Positions 1 to 7,888 are shown, numbered from the stretch's first letter. The stretch: DNA of 64,000 nt from Myxococcales bacterium (GCA_012798435.1 JAAZNF010000092.1:62001-126000); one strand, 5' to 3'. Notes: generated by a model from the sequence alone, not told the origin. Made by a program: numbers and translations.

Positions 1-754
1 AGACGCAGGCGTTCTCCTCGCAGCGGTAGGGGAGCAAGGCCCCGTGACAGTCCGCGGCGCTCTGGCACACGCCCGCCTCGCGCAGAAGAGGATAGGACAC
101 GGGTTGGCTCCCGGGCCAGGGCACGCCGCCGGCCGCGCCCAGGATGGAAAGGACTCCCGCCGCCGCTGCGGCGATTCCCAGGGCGCGGTCGGAGACGCCG
201 GTGGCGCGCAGGTGCAGCACCCCGGCCACCGCCGCCAGGAAGAAACAGGCGTAGCCGAGGAAGGCGGTGATCACGTGGATGTGCAGCCACCAGGACTGGA
301 GCGCCGGGACCAGGGGGAGCACGTCGCGCTGGAGCTGGAGCGAGGCCAGCCCCATGGCCAGGTTCGCCAGCACCATGGCGGCCACGGTGAGCGGGAAGGC
401 GGCGCGGCCCTTCCAGACGCGCTCGGCCACGAGCCCGGCCAGCACCAGCGCGAAGCCGAAGAACACCAGCGACTCGTACAGGTTGGTGAAGGGGGGGTGC
501 CCCAGCCAGGCGGAGAAACGCTCGAACCCCTCCAGCGCCCGGCCGAGCGCGCGCTCCGAGGCCAGCACCTCGATGCGCCCGCCCTCGTACCAGCGCCAAC
601 CCAGACCCAGGGCGTGGGCCGAGAGCCCCAGCCATCCCAGCAGAAGCACCAGCCGGCGCAGCCAGGCCTTCCGCGTGGCGAACGCGACCAGGGCGAGCAG
701 GCACGCCGCGAGATACGCGGCGAAGGCCGCGCTGAAGAAGGTCTGGCTGGTCAC
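1..754 (-). CDS. ccsA: Cytochrome c biogenesis protein CcsA (3' end outside window)
   Basis: System II cytochrome c maturation: with ResB, CcsA moves heme across the inner membrane and attaches it to apocytochromes. About 251 residues are visible. They begin at a GTG whose GTGA overlaps the resB stop (4 bp), which suggests translational coupling. Several hydrophobic segments are seen, and a Trp-Trp followed by two His near residue 175 lies in the region where CcsA proteins carry a heme-binding His and Trp-rich loop. The canonical tryptophan-rich motif itself lies beyond the window edge. Near residues 228-250 there is a loop with four cysteines (CQSAADC, then CEENAC), which I do not associate with ordinary CcsA. 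The family call rests on the ResB neighbour and the membrane pattern. Confidence 0.8.
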   Translation of the reverse strand, partial: MTSQTFFSAAFAAYLAACLLALVAFATRKAWLRRLVLLLGWLGLSAHALGLGWRWYEGGRIEVLASERALGRALEGFERFSAWLGHPPFTNLYESLVFFGFALVLAGLVAERVWKGRAAFPLTVAAMVLANLAMGLASLQLQRDVLPLVPALQSWWLHIHVITAFLGYACFFLAAVAGVLHLRATGVSDRALGIAAAAAGVLSILGAAGGVPWPGSQPVSYPLLREAGVCQSAADCHGALLPYRCEENACV

Positions 755-2139
755 CGGGGCCCTCCCGTCGTTCGGGTCCGCAGACGTTCACCCACGTCCC
801 GCTCGAACTCCTCCGCGCCCCGGCGCGCCCACAAAAACACCTCGAGCGTCCCCTGGGGCGTGGGCCGGATCCACAAGCGCCGGTGTGCGGGGCCGAAGGC
901 GAGCAGCAAGCCGAAAAGGAGCAGCGCGCTCCCCAGCCACAGCACCGGCGGCGACGGGTCGCGGCTCACGCTCAGGACGGTGGCGTAGCCCGGCCGCACC
1001 GAAAGCAGCGAAAGCGCCGGCCGCGCGGGCAGGAGGACGGACAGGTCGAGCGGGTGGCGCAAAAAGAGCGGATATCGCTGGCGCCGGCCGTCCGGGTATT
1101 CGACCTCGATGCGGGCCAGGTCGCCGTGCGGCGTGCCCGTCTCGATGCCGTGCAGGCGGTAGCGGCCGCCATCGGGCGCGCGCAGGATCTCCTCTCCCGG
1201 CGCGAAGCTCACCTCGCGCGACCCGTCCCCATGGGGGAGCCGCAGGGTGGCCCGGTCGAGGGCGCGCACGGCCTGGTAGCTCGACTGGAACAGCCGGTAC
1301 CCCTCGCGCGCAAACGGCCGGTTCACCTCGAGCCGCGCGCGCTGGGGCGGCTGGCCGACGCCTGTGACCTCGATCTCGCTCACGTAGTGCCGCACCGCCA
1401 TGTCGCCCGGGGCGTAGCGCAGGATGGAAAAGTCCAGGCAGCGCACCCGGAAGGGGAGGTGCAGCATCTCGGAGCCGCCCTCGGGGAGCTGGACCTCGAC
1501 CGCGTCGCTCTCTTCGCCCGGTGCCAATGCCAGCGTTCCCTCCAGCGAGGCCACCTGGCCCAGGCCGCCGCCGAGCAGGATCACGATGATGCCGAGGTGT
1601 ACGAGCAGGAAGCCGGCCCGGCCGAGACGCCCCCGCTCGGCCAGCCAGAAGGCGCTGTTCTGTGCTGCGCGGCGAAGTGGCATTCCCGTGCGACGGCGCG
1701 CCTCGTCGATGGTCACCGGCCGGTCCCACGGGATCTCCAGCCGGCGTACCCCGGCCACCCCGGACGGCTCCGGCGGGCAGCGGGCGAGCTCCCGGCCCAG
1801 CGAGAAGAGGCGGGGCAGGGAGCAGGCGGTGAGGTTCAGCGAAAGGAGCAGGAGCAGCAGCGAGAACCACCACGAGTGGAACAGATCGAAGGCCCCGAAG
1901 AAAGAGAGCAACTGGAAGGCGACGGGCGAGTACATCCGCTCGAGGTGGAGCGCGCTCAGGCCGGGGGATTGGGGAAGCTGCGGGACGAACGTCCCCAGCA
2001 CCGCGCCCGCGCCGATGAGCAGCAGCAGGGCGATGGCCAGGCGCACCGAGGAGAAGGCGCGCCACCAGGCGTCGATCAGCCGCATGAACCCGCTGCCGCT
2101 TTCGGGCGGCGAGGGGATGTCGGTCGTGGGACGGGCCAT
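751..2139 (-). CDS. resB: Cytochrome c biogenesis protein ResB
   Basis: 462 residues. ResB (Ccs1) is the partner of CcsA in the system II heme-delivery and cytochrome c synthetase complex of the inner membrane. The N-terminus has the typical ResB opening: an amphipathic start, then a hydrophobic helix ending in GTFVPQ (residues about 30-55). A second membrane segment follows near 95-115 and a third near 170-195. A large periplasmic domain follows, containing NRPFAREGYRLFQSSYQ at roughly 275-290, and a last membrane helix lies near 395-420. Start ATG is 4 bp after the stop of the tetraheme cytochrome, and its stop overlaps the ccsA start. The three genes form one operon, so the machinery probably matures the neighbouring cytochrome as well as others. 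Confidence 0.9.
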   Translation of the reverse strand: MARPTTDIPSPPESGSGFMRLIDAWWRAFSSVRLAIALLLLIGAGAVLGTFVPQLPQSPGLSALHLERMYSPVAFQLLSFFGAFDLFHSWWFSLLLLLLSLNLTACSLPRLFSLGRELARCPPEPSGVAGVRRLEIPWDRPVTIDEARRRTGMPLRRAAQNSAFWLAERGRLGRAGFLLVHLGIIVILLGGGLGQVASLEGTLALAPGEESDAVEVQLPEGGSEMLHLPFRVRCLDFSILRYAPGDMAVRHYVSEIEVTGVGQPPQRARLEVNRPFAREGYRLFQSSYQAVRALDRATLRLPHGDGSREVSFAPGEEILRAPDGGRYRLHGIETGTPHGDLARIEVEYPDGRRQRYPLFLRHPLDLSVLLPARPALSLLSVRPGYATVLSVSRDPSPPVLWLGSALLLFGLLLAFGPAHRRLWIRPTPQGTLEVFLWARRGAEEFERDVGERLRTRTTGGPR

Positions 2140-2143
2140 GCGC

Positions 2144-2605
2144 TCAGGGCCGGGCCTTCTCGCGGCCGTGGGTGATGGCGGACCACATGCGTGAATGTTC
2201 GTAAGGCCGGATGGCGGGGGTGGTGTCGTTGTGGCAGCGGCGGCAAGAATCTTCCTTGGGATCCAGCAGGCCCACCAGGTGCGAGAGCTCGCGGTCCTTC
2301 ATCACGTGGGTCTTGGCGTAGACGAGGCCGGCGCCGTGGCAGGTCTCGCACTGCACCCCGGCCTGCGAGGGCTGGTTGCCGCCGTGGCACTGGGTGCAGC
2401 GGGGATCGGCGCGACGCTCGGCGGGGAGCGCCTCGTTGGCCTTCCGATGGGCGGAGGCCTGCCACACGGCGTAGGCCGAGGGGTGGCACTCGGCGCAGCG
2501 GCCCGCTCCCGTCATGTCGCCCGTGGGGCTCGGAGAAATCGTGGCGGCGGCGGCCGCGGCGGCGAGCAGCGCGGGGAGCCACAGCAGGTGGACAAGGCGC
2601 TTCAT
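2144..2605 (-). CDS. Small periplasmic tetraheme c-type cytochrome
   Basis: 153 residues: an N-terminal signal peptide (about residues 1-22, hydrophobic with an alanine run) followed by four CXXCH heme-binding motifs (CAECH, CTQCH, CETCH, CRRCH). Extra histidines could act as distal ligands. The protein is expected to be periplasmic and to carry electrons, with partner unknown. It belongs broadly to the cytochrome c554/NapC-NrfH-type multiheme pool, but without a membrane anchor after the signal. It is first in an operon with resB and ccsA, only 4 bp before resB, so its heme attachment enzymes are made with it. Start ATG is preceded by a TTGACA promoter. I cannot assign an electron donor or acceptor. 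Confidence 0.85.
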   Translation of the reverse strand: MKRLVHLLWLPALLAAAAAAATISPSPTGDMTGAGRCAECHPSAYAVWQASAHRKANEALPAERRADPRCTQCHGGNQPSQAGVQCETCHGAGLVYAKTHVMKDRELSHLVGLLDPKEDSCRRCHNDTTPAIRPYEHSRMWSAITHGREKARP

Positions 2606-2613
2606 GCCGGAGA

Positions 2614-2641
2614 CCTTAGGGCGGGGGTGCGCCGGTGTCAA
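2614..2641 (-). promoter_or_regulatory. Predicted promoter of the tetraheme cytochrome-resB-ccsA operon
   Basis: On the minus strand: TTGACA (2641-2636), 16 bp spacer, CTAAGG (2619-2614), then the ATG at 2605. The -35 box is perfect; the -10 box is weak. The -35 overlaps the stop codon of the upstream membrane-protein gene. Confidence 0.45.
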
Positions 2642-4095
2642 GCGGTGGAGGTATCGTCGTTCTGCAGCCGCAGGATGAGCCGGCCGAGCAGGCCGAGGAA
2701 CAGGACCAGGGTGATGATGGCCAGGACCAGCGTGAGCCCCGCCAGGGTGAGCCCCAGGGCCGGGCCGATGCGGGTGAAGCGCAGCAGGAGCTGCACCAGC
2801 ACCGAAAGCGGGATGGTGAAGCCCAGCATCCAGCCGATACGTCCCACCCGCTCCCGGATCCGCTCCATGTCCAGTGCACGCCCCAGGCGGAAAAACGCCA
2901 CCAGCAGCGCCACCATGCCGACGAGCGCCAGCACCTGGCCGCCGAGCGAAAGCCAGGGCGCGGTCTTCACCGCGGCCATGACCGTCGAGATGCGGCTGGA
3001 GAAGATGCCAAAGACGAGCGCGGTGGCGGCCAGATCCGAGAGCACGCCGGCGATCATGACGCCGAGCGCGAGGCCCGCGGGTGCGCGCGCGCGGGTGGAG
3101 GCCGGCAGCGTGGTGGCGAAGCGGGCCATGCCGGCGACCATGACCACGCCGCAGGCGAGCGAGAGCAGCGAGGTCGTTACCAGGAAGAACTTCATCGCCC
3201 CGAGCGAGCGGCCGAGCTGGGCCAGCACCAGCAGGATCATTCCCGAGACGGTGACGCCGAGCCGCCACAGGAGCGCGCTGCGGTAGGTGGCGAGGCCCCG
3301 GCTCACCCCGGCCGGAAACTCCACAGCCGGAGAAGCTGGCGCGGCGGCCTCGCTCGTCACCGCCGGTTTCAGGACCACCGCCCGGGCGTGGGCCAGCGAA
3401 AGGAAAAAGATCCCGCTGGCGAAGGCCAGGGAGAACGCTGTCGCCAGGGAGAAATGAACCCACGGGTGATCGAGCTGGAGCGGCCGCTCGATGACGCCGC
3501 TGTACAGCACGATGTTGAATCCGTACAGCAGGGTCGCGCCGGCGACGGTGGCGATGAGGGGCCGGACGAGCGACGGCCCCCCGTGGTCTCGTTGGCGCCC
3601 CATGAAGGTCGCGATCAAGCAAAAGATCGCCGCGACCTCGATGGCCACACCTGCCCAGAACAGGATGGGCCAGAGCACGCGCCATGTGTCGGGGTCCAGC
3701 TTCGAACCGGCCACCTGCGCCAGGTGCACGATGAGGTAGAAGGTGTCCAGGAGCGCCTGCGCTCCCCACAGGATCAGCGCGGCCCGGGCCAGGGCCGCTT
3801 TGTCGCGAGGGAACGTCGAGGTGTACCAAAACAGCCCCAGCACCATCCCCAGGACGGACAGCCAAACGAGACCCTGGAAGATGGGATACAGGTATTCGGT
3901 CCAGGAGAGGTCGTCGTAGCCGCCGTCCTCCGCAAACAAGGCCTTCCGGGTCAACACGGCGAGCAACCGGGGGACGATGGCCAACACTGCCTGGATGAGC
4001 ACGCAGCCGGCGAAGAGCAGCAAGCCGGTGCCGGCACGCTCGGCTGGCCGCTGCGCGGTTGAGGGCGCGGGGTCGAGGGTTCCGGGTGTCTCCAT
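2638..4095 (-). CDS. Polytopic membrane protein, function unknown
   Basis: 485 residues, with roughly eleven or twelve hydrophobic segments across nearly its whole length, starting near residue 20, and short charged loops. A periplasm- or cytoplasm-facing segment near 235-260 is rich in Ala/Pro/Glu. I do not recognise a conserved catalytic motif. The start at 4095 is chosen over an upstream in-frame ATG because AAGGAGC lies 4-10 nt before it. The gene stands 32 bp before the tetraheme cytochrome operon, whose promoter overlaps its stop, so it could be co-transcribed with it. It has no visible relation to the aminotransferase upstream, from which it is separated by about 350 bp of palindromic DNA. 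Membrane protein is safe; any transport or respiratory role would be a guess. Confidence 0.75.
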   Translation of the reverse strand: METPGTLDPAPSTAQRPAERAGTGLLLFAGCVLIQAVLAIVPRLLAVLTRKALFAEDGGYDDLSWTEYLYPIFQGLVWLSVLGMVLGLFWYTSTFPRDKAALARAALILWGAQALLDTFYLIVHLAQVAGSKLDPDTWRVLWPILFWAGVAIEVAAIFCLIATFMGRQRDHGGPSLVRPLIATVAGATLLYGFNIVLYSGVIERPLQLDHPWVHFSLATAFSLAFASGIFFLSLAHARAVVLKPAVTSEAAAPASPAVEFPAGVSRGLATYRSALLWRLGVTVSGMILLVLAQLGRSLGAMKFFLVTTSLLSLACGVVMVAGMARFATTLPASTRARAPAGLALGVMIAGVLSDLAATALVFGIFSSRISTVMAAVKTAPWLSLGGQVLALVGMVALLVAFFRLGRALDMERIRERVGRIGWMLGFTIPLSVLVQLLLRFTRIGPALGLTLAGLTLVLAIITLVLFLGLLGRLILRLQNDDTSTA

Positions 4096-4183
4096 GCGAA
4101 GCTCCTTTTTATCAGCACCAGTAGGCGGAACAAGGGGTCGGTATTTCGCAGTTGTCACCGAGAGAGATATCTGTCTAGCCTTC

Positions 4184-4255
4184 GCCCGACCTGCGCCGTC
4201 AAGGGTTTTCAATCGCCTTGCGACTCGCTTCGCTCGCCCTTGACGGCGGTCGGGC
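4184..4255. repeat. Long imperfect inverted repeat in intergenic region
   Basis: Arms 4184-4205 and 4237-4255 (core GCCCGACC and GCCGTCAAGGG, with a 3-nt bulge) pair to form a stem of about 19 bp around a 31-nt loop. There is no T-tract on either side, so it is not a classical intrinsic terminator. This is one of three palindromes in the 352-bp gap 4096-4447; I see no gene there. Confidence 0.6.
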
Positions 4256-4276
4256 TACGGCTGAAATCGCTGCTAT

Positions 4277-4300
4277 GAGGAGCATGCAGGCATGCTCCTC
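4277..4300. repeat. Perfect 10-bp inverted repeat
   Basis: GAGGAGCATG, 4-nt loop, CATGCTCCTC. It lies between the aminotransferase stop and the membrane-protein promoter region. It could act as a transcript-end hairpin or a protein-binding site; no T-tract follows. Confidence 0.55.
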
Positions 4301-4356
4301 CTCAGGAAAGAGGACATACAGTTTTTCTGGGAATACCCTGGTCAGCAGGTTTTCTC

Positions 4357-4375
4357 CGGTCAGCGCGGCTGACCG
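4357..4375. repeat. Perfect 8-bp inverted repeat with 3-nt loop
   Basis: CGGTCAGC, GCG, GCTGACCG. It sits 73 bp beyond the aminotransferase stop (minus strand) and could end that transcript, although no T-tract follows in that direction. Confidence 0.5.
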
Positions 4376-4447
4376 AGGGCGGTCGAGTGTCGGCCGGGAA
4401 GAATATGGGACGACGTCGGGGGGCGGCGCTTCTCTGACGCACTTGGC

Positions 4448-5674
4448 TCAGCGCGTCTCGACCACCGCGGCCGGGTCCTTCTTGGGGTTCTCGATGGCGT
4501 CCTTCATGCGCCGGATGCCTTCCTTGATCTGCTCCTTGGCGGTGGCGTAGGACAGGCGCACGTACTCCTGGTCCTCGTCGGGGAAGCGCGAGCCGAAGCA
4601 GGTGCGCCCCAGCACCGCCACGTTGGCCTCGTACAACACGTACTCGGCCAGCACCTTGGAGTTGGGCAGGCCCAGCGCCTTGCAGGCCCCGGTGACGTTG
4701 GGGAAGACGTAGAAGGCCCCACGCGGCTCGACGCAGGAGACGCCCTTGATGGAGTTCAGCCCGTCCACCACGATGCGGCGCCGCTCGCGGAACTCGTTGA
4801 CCATCTTCTTGACCTCGTCGCGCGGCCCGCGCAGGCCCTCCATGGTGGCCATCTGGGAGAAGGAGCAGGTGCAGGAGTCGGAGTTGGTTATGAGGCGGGA
4901 GAGCTTCGGCGCCAGGGTCTTGGGCATGACGCCCCAGCCCACCCGCCAGCCGGTCATGGCGAAGGTCTTGCTGGAACCGTCGATGATGACGGTGCGCTCC
5001 TTCATGCCGGGCAGCTGAGCGATGGAGAGGAACTCACCCTCCCAGACCATCTGGTTGTACACCTCGTCGGAGAGCACCCAGCAATCGTGCTTCTTGGCGA
5101 CGTCCGCGATGGCCTTGATGTCGGCCGGGGTCAGCATGCCGCCGGTGGGGTTTTGCGGCGAGTTGATGATGATGAGCGCGGTCTTCTTGGTGACGCGCCG
5201 GGCCAGATCGTCCACGTCCAGCGAGAAGCCCTTGGACTCCAGCAGCGGGTAGGGCACCGGCTTCGCGCCCACGAAGTTGATCATGGATTCGTAGATGGGG
5301 AAGCCGGGGTTGGGGTAGAGGACCTCGTCGCCCTCCTCGGCCACCGCCAGGATGGTGTGGAAGATGATGGGCTTGGCCCCGGGAGTGACCACCACCTCGT
5401 CGGGATCGCAGGAAAAGCCCGGGCGCACCCGCATGGTGTCCTCCACGATGGCCTGGCGGAAGGGCAGCAGGCCGTTGGAGGGCCCGTAGTGGGTCCAGTT
5501 CTCGTCCAGGGCCTTCTTGGCGGCATCCTTGATGTTCTTGGGGGTGTCGAAGTCGGGCTCGCCGATGGCAAACGAGATGATGTTGCGCCCGTCGGCCTTG
5601 AGGCGGTTCACCACCGCCAGCACGTCGAACGCCGTCTCGGTCCCCAGCCTGTCGATACGCTTTGCGAACTTCAT
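4448..5674 (-). CDS. Class I PLP-dependent aminotransferase (aspartate aminotransferase type)
   Basis: 408 residues, the usual length for fold-type I class I aminotransferases of the aspartate/aromatic group. These exchange an amino group between an amino acid and 2-oxoglutarate in the cytoplasm. Visible landmarks: AIGEPDFDTP near residue 36 (substrate-side loop), NSPQNPTGG near 170 (contains the carboxylate-binding Asn region), SDEVYNQMVWEG near 202 (Asp-x-x-Tyr for the PLP ring), and SSKTFAMTGWRVGW near 235 with the Schiff-base lysine. Near the C-terminus, RLSYA supplies the conserved substrate Arg. Start ATG has GGAGGATC just upstream. It is monocistronic and divergent from arsR. The exact substrate (aspartate, alanine or aromatic) cannot be read from sequence. 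Confidence 0.9.
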   Translation of the reverse strand: MKFAKRIDRLGTETAFDVLAVVNRLKADGRNIISFAIGEPDFDTPKNIKDAAKKALDENWTHYGPSNGLLPFRQAIVEDTMRVRPGFSCDPDEVVVTPGAKPIIFHTILAVAEEGDEVLYPNPGFPIYESMINFVGAKPVPYPLLESKGFSLDVDDLARRVTKKTALIIINSPQNPTGGMLTPADIKAIADVAKKHDCWVLSDEVYNQMVWEGEFLSIAQLPGMKERTVIIDGSSKTFAMTGWRVGWGVMPKTLAPKLSRLITNSDSCTCSFSQMATMEGLRGPRDEVKKMVNEFRERRRIVVDGLNSIKGVSCVEPRGAFYVFPNVTGACKALGLPNSKVLAEYVLYEANVAVLGRTCFGSRFPDEDQEYVRLSYATAKEQIKEGIRRMKDAIENPKKDPAAVVETR

Positions 5675-5703
5675 GGGATCCTCCGCGAGTTAGTGTCTCA
5701 GCG

Positions 5704-5732
5704 AACGTAGCTTTGCCGTCGGCGCAAGTCAA
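5704..5732 (-). promoter_or_regulatory. Predicted promoter of the aminotransferase gene
   Basis: Minus strand: TTGACT (5732-5727), 17 bp spacer, TACGTT (5709-5704), 29 nt before the ATG. It diverges from the arsR promoter 130 bp away. Confidence 0.6.
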
Positions 5733-5865
5733 CCCTTGCCTCCTTTCCCGCGCCCCCGGTCGAAAACGGGCTCGGCAACGCCGCGGTGTGGCCCGGGCAC
5801 TGGCTTCGGCGCGCCGACCGGCGCATTGTCCACTGGCGGGGTTGGAGGACGGGGCGAAGAAGCGA

Positions 5866-5894
5866 TTGACAACTTGGCCAAGTCGCCACATACT
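5866..5894 (+). promoter_or_regulatory. arsR operon promoter with embedded 12-bp palindromic operator
   Basis: TTGACA (5866-5871), 17 bp, CATACT (5889-5894). The spacer holds a perfect palindrome, ACTTGGCCAAGT (5872-5883), directly after the -35 box. A repressor dimer bound there would block RNA polymerase, which is how ArsR-family repressors normally control their own operons. Assignment of the palindrome to this ArsR is inference from position. Confidence 0.75.
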
Positions 5895-5918
5895 TGTCCG
5901 GGTCTGTGGGAGGTGTGC

Positions 5919-6215
5919 ATGGTCGCCAAGGGTGAGAACTTTTTTCGGCGGCAGGCGCGGGTGCTCAAGGCGCTGGCGAACGAGTCTCGGCTCCAGATCG
6001 TCGACCGGCTCTCGCGCGGTGAGTGCTCGGTGGGCGAGCTGACGGAGCTGGTGGGCTCGGATCGCTCGACCGTGTCCAAGCACCTGTCCGTGCTTCGTGC
6101 ACACGGCATCGTGGACGACCGCCGGGAGGGGAACGTGGTGTACTACCGGCTGCTCACCCCCTGCGTGGTGAACTTCTTCTCCTGCGTCGCTCAGGTGATC
6201 AGGGAGGGCACATGA
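5919..6215 (+). CDS. ArsR/SmtB-family winged-helix metalloregulator
   Basis: 98 residues, typical for ArsR repressors, which bind DNA as dimers and release it when a metal or metalloid binds. The core runs from LKALANESRLQIVDRL (about 15-30) through SDRSTVSKHLSVLRAHGIV (recognition helix, about 46-65) to the wing REGNVVYYRL (about 70-78). The classic alpha3 motif ELCVCDL is not kept: only one Cys occurs there (GECSVGEL). Two further cysteines eight residues apart lie near the C-terminus (about 81 and 90), so the sensing site may be alpha5-type. ATG has GGGAGG 5 nt upstream. It is first in the operon, with a palindrome in its promoter. Ligand unknown: arsenite, copper, zinc or other. Confidence 0.9.
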   Translation: MVAKGENFFRRQARVLKALANESRLQIVDRLSRGECSVGELTELVGSDRSTVSKHLSVLRAHGIVDDRREGNVVYYRLLTPCVVNFFSCVAQVIREGT

Positions 6216-6292
6216 AAGACGATCCGCTCCTCCCCCCGTCCAGCTCGTCAACGGGGCCAGGTCGTCACGGTTGGCTGGGAGAGCCGATATGA
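6212..6292 (+). CDS. Possible 26-residue coupling ORF between arsR and the permease
   Basis: A 26-codon ORF whose ATG overlaps the arsR stop (ATGA at 6212-6215) and whose TGA overlaps the permease ATG (ATGA at 6289-6292). AGGGAGGGC lies just before its start. The peptide is rich in Ser and Pro with no recognised domain. Its two stop-start overlaps suggest a ribosome could pass from arsR to the permease through it. It may be a coupling or leader peptide or may not be a functional protein. Confidence 0.35.
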   Translation: MKDDPLLPPSSSSTGPGRHGWLGEPI

Positions 6293-7464
6293 GGGAACGG
6301 ACGAAACTTGGGCTGATCCTGGCCGTCTTCGCCGCCTGCTGGTTCCTGCCCACGGAGAGCGATCGGTTCTGGAGCGCCATCCAGGAGAGCCTGTCGCTCG
6401 TCAAGTGGTATGCGCGCGAGCACGTCCTGCTGTGCCTCATCCCGGCCTTCTTCATCGCCGGGGCCATCAGCGTGTTCGTGAGCCAGGGCGCGGTGATGAA
6501 GTACCTGGGACCGAAGGCGAAGAAGGCGGTCGCCTACCCCGTGGCCGCGGCCTCGGGGACCATCCTGGCGGTGTGCTCGTGTACGGTGCTGCCGCTGTTC
6601 GCCAGCATCCACAAGCGGGGGGCCGGGCTCGGGCCCGCCACCGCCTTCCTCTACTCGGGACCCGCCATCAACGTGCTGGCCATCATCCTCACCGCCCGGG
6701 TTCTCGGCCCCGAGCTGGGCATCGCCCGGGCGGTGGGCGCCATCTCGTTCGCGGTGATCATCGGCTTGCTGATGCACCTCATCTTCCGCAAAGAGGAGGC
6801 TGCGCGGCAGGCCGAAGGACCCGTCGTGATGCCGGATGAGGAGAAGGGCCGAGCCCTGTGGCAGGACGGGCTCTACTTCGCCGCCATGGTTGGCATCCTG
6901 GTCTTCGCCAACTTCGGCAAGCCCGCGGCCGGGGAAGCTGGCGTCTGGGCGGCGCTCCATTCGGTGAAGTGGATCGTGACGGGCGTGCTCGGGCTGGGCC
7001 TCGTCGCCAGCCTCGTCGCCTGGTTCAAGAAGGACGAGCTTTCGACCTGGGTCGACTCGAGCTGGACCTTCGCCAAGCAGATCCTGCCGCTCCTGCTCGG
7101 CGGGGTCCTGGTGGCGGGCTTGCTGCTCGGCGGGCCCGGTGGCTCGGAGCGTGGCCTCATCCCCAACTCCTGGATTCAGCAGGCCGTAGGCGGCAACTCG
7201 CTCCTCGCCAACCTGTTCGCCTCGGTCGTCGGCGCCTTCATGTACTTTGCCACGCTGACCGAGGTGCCGATCCTCGAAGGTCTGATCAAGTCGGGGATGG
7301 GCCAGGGACCGGCGCTCGCGCTGCTGCTTGCCGGACCGGCGCTTTCCCTGCCCAGCATGCTCGTCATCCGTAGCGTGATGGGGACCAAGAAGACCGTCGT
7401 ATTCGTCGGCCTGGTGATCGTCCTGTCCACGGTCGCGGGTTTGATCTATGGCGCGTTCTTCTAG
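6289..7464 (+). CDS. Permease of the SO_0444 / DUF318 (ArsP-like) family
   Basis: 391 residues and about ten membrane helices: an inner-membrane exporter. The signature CSCTVLPLFASIHKRGAGLGP (near residues 95-112) with SGPAINVLA just after is the hallmark of the DUF318/ArsP/SO_0444 permeases. These are reported to export trivalent organoarsenicals (ArsP) or Cu/Zn (SO_0444 type). A second copy of the half-signature (LLAGPALSLPSMLVI) occurs near 350, consistent with two repeats. The start at 6289 has GGGAGAG upstream; the track to 6271 would need a TTG start without a site. The ArsR gene upstream and thiol proteins downstream support export of a thiophilic metal or metalloid. Substrate not decidable here. 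Confidence 0.85.
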   Translation: MRERTKLGLILAVFAACWFLPTESDRFWSAIQESLSLVKWYAREHVLLCLIPAFFIAGAISVFVSQGAVMKYLGPKAKKAVAYPVAAASGTILAVCSCTVLPLFASIHKRGAGLGPATAFLYSGPAINVLAIILTARVLGPELGIARAVGAISFAVIIGLLMHLIFRKEEAARQAEGPVVMPDEEKGRALWQDGLYFAAMVGILVFANFGKPAAGEAGVWAALHSVKWIVTGVLGLGLVASLVAWFKKDELSTWVDSSWTFAKQILPLLLGGVLVAGLLLGGPGGSERGLIPNSWIQQAVGGNSLLANLFASVVGAFMYFATLTEVPILEGLIKSGMGQGPALALLLAGPALSLPSMLVIRSVMGTKKTVVFVGLVIVLSTVAGLIYGAFF

Positions 7465-7522
7465 ACCCACGGGATAGGTCGTCGAACCTGGGAGCGTATC
7501 CCCCCAAAAAAAGGAAGAACCG

Positions 7523-7888
7523 ATGGAAGACCAAGGCAAGAAGCTCGTGGTGCTGGCCTGCTCGGGCGCCTCCAATACGGGGGCCTATTCGGACCTGGCC
7601 GCTCGCAGGCTGATGGCTGGCGGGAAGGGCAAGATGCTCTGCCTGGCGCGGTTCGCGGTGGATCCGAAGTTCGCAGAGACATCGAAGCGAGAGCTCGAAA
7701 CGCTCGGCGACGACGGCGAACTGGTGATCCTCGACGGCTGCCCGGTCAATTGCGCCGAAGAGATTATGAAGAAGAGCGGTTTTATGAAGTATCGCCACAT
7801 CAACACCACGGATTTTGGCATTATCAAGGGAAAGACCCCGGTGACGGAGGACAAGATCGGCGAAATCGTGAAGGCGGTCATTCATTAG
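7523..7888 (+). CDS. DGC-domain putative zinc-binding protein (first copy)
   Basis: 121 residues, cytoplasmic. It matches the DGC family (Pfam DGC domain), named for the conserved Asp-Gly-Cys. Here DGCPVNC lies near residue 72, with an earlier ACSGASNTG (Cys at about 13) and a MLCLA cysteine near 38, giving the four family cysteines presumed to bind metal. The biochemical role of the family is not established. AAGGAAG lies 12 nt upstream. It follows the permease by 58 bp and precedes a small membrane protein. A second, diverged DGC gene lies in the same operon at 8367. Such proteins may hand metal or a thiol-bound species to the permease; this is inference from context. Confidence 0.8.
   Translation: MEDQGKKLVVLACSGASNTGAYSDLAARRLMAGGKGKMLCLARFAVDPKFAETSKRELETLGDDGELVILDGCPVNCAEEIMKKSGFMKYRHINTTDFGIIKGKTPVTEDKIGEIVKAVIH

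Noticed and set aside
267-1367. Long plus-strand reading frames opposite resB/ccsA
   Set aside because: GC-driven shadows of the minus-strand genes: low-complexity Arg/Ala/Gly composition and no start site. The same applies to most long antisense frames elsewhere, for example opposite the IPT, FG-GAP and ABC genes.
2144-3865. 573-residue minus-strand frame running through the tetraheme cytochrome into the membrane protein
   Set aside because: Only the last 153 codons (from the ATG at 2605) are the cytochrome; the rest is a shadow of the 2638-4095 gene in another frame.
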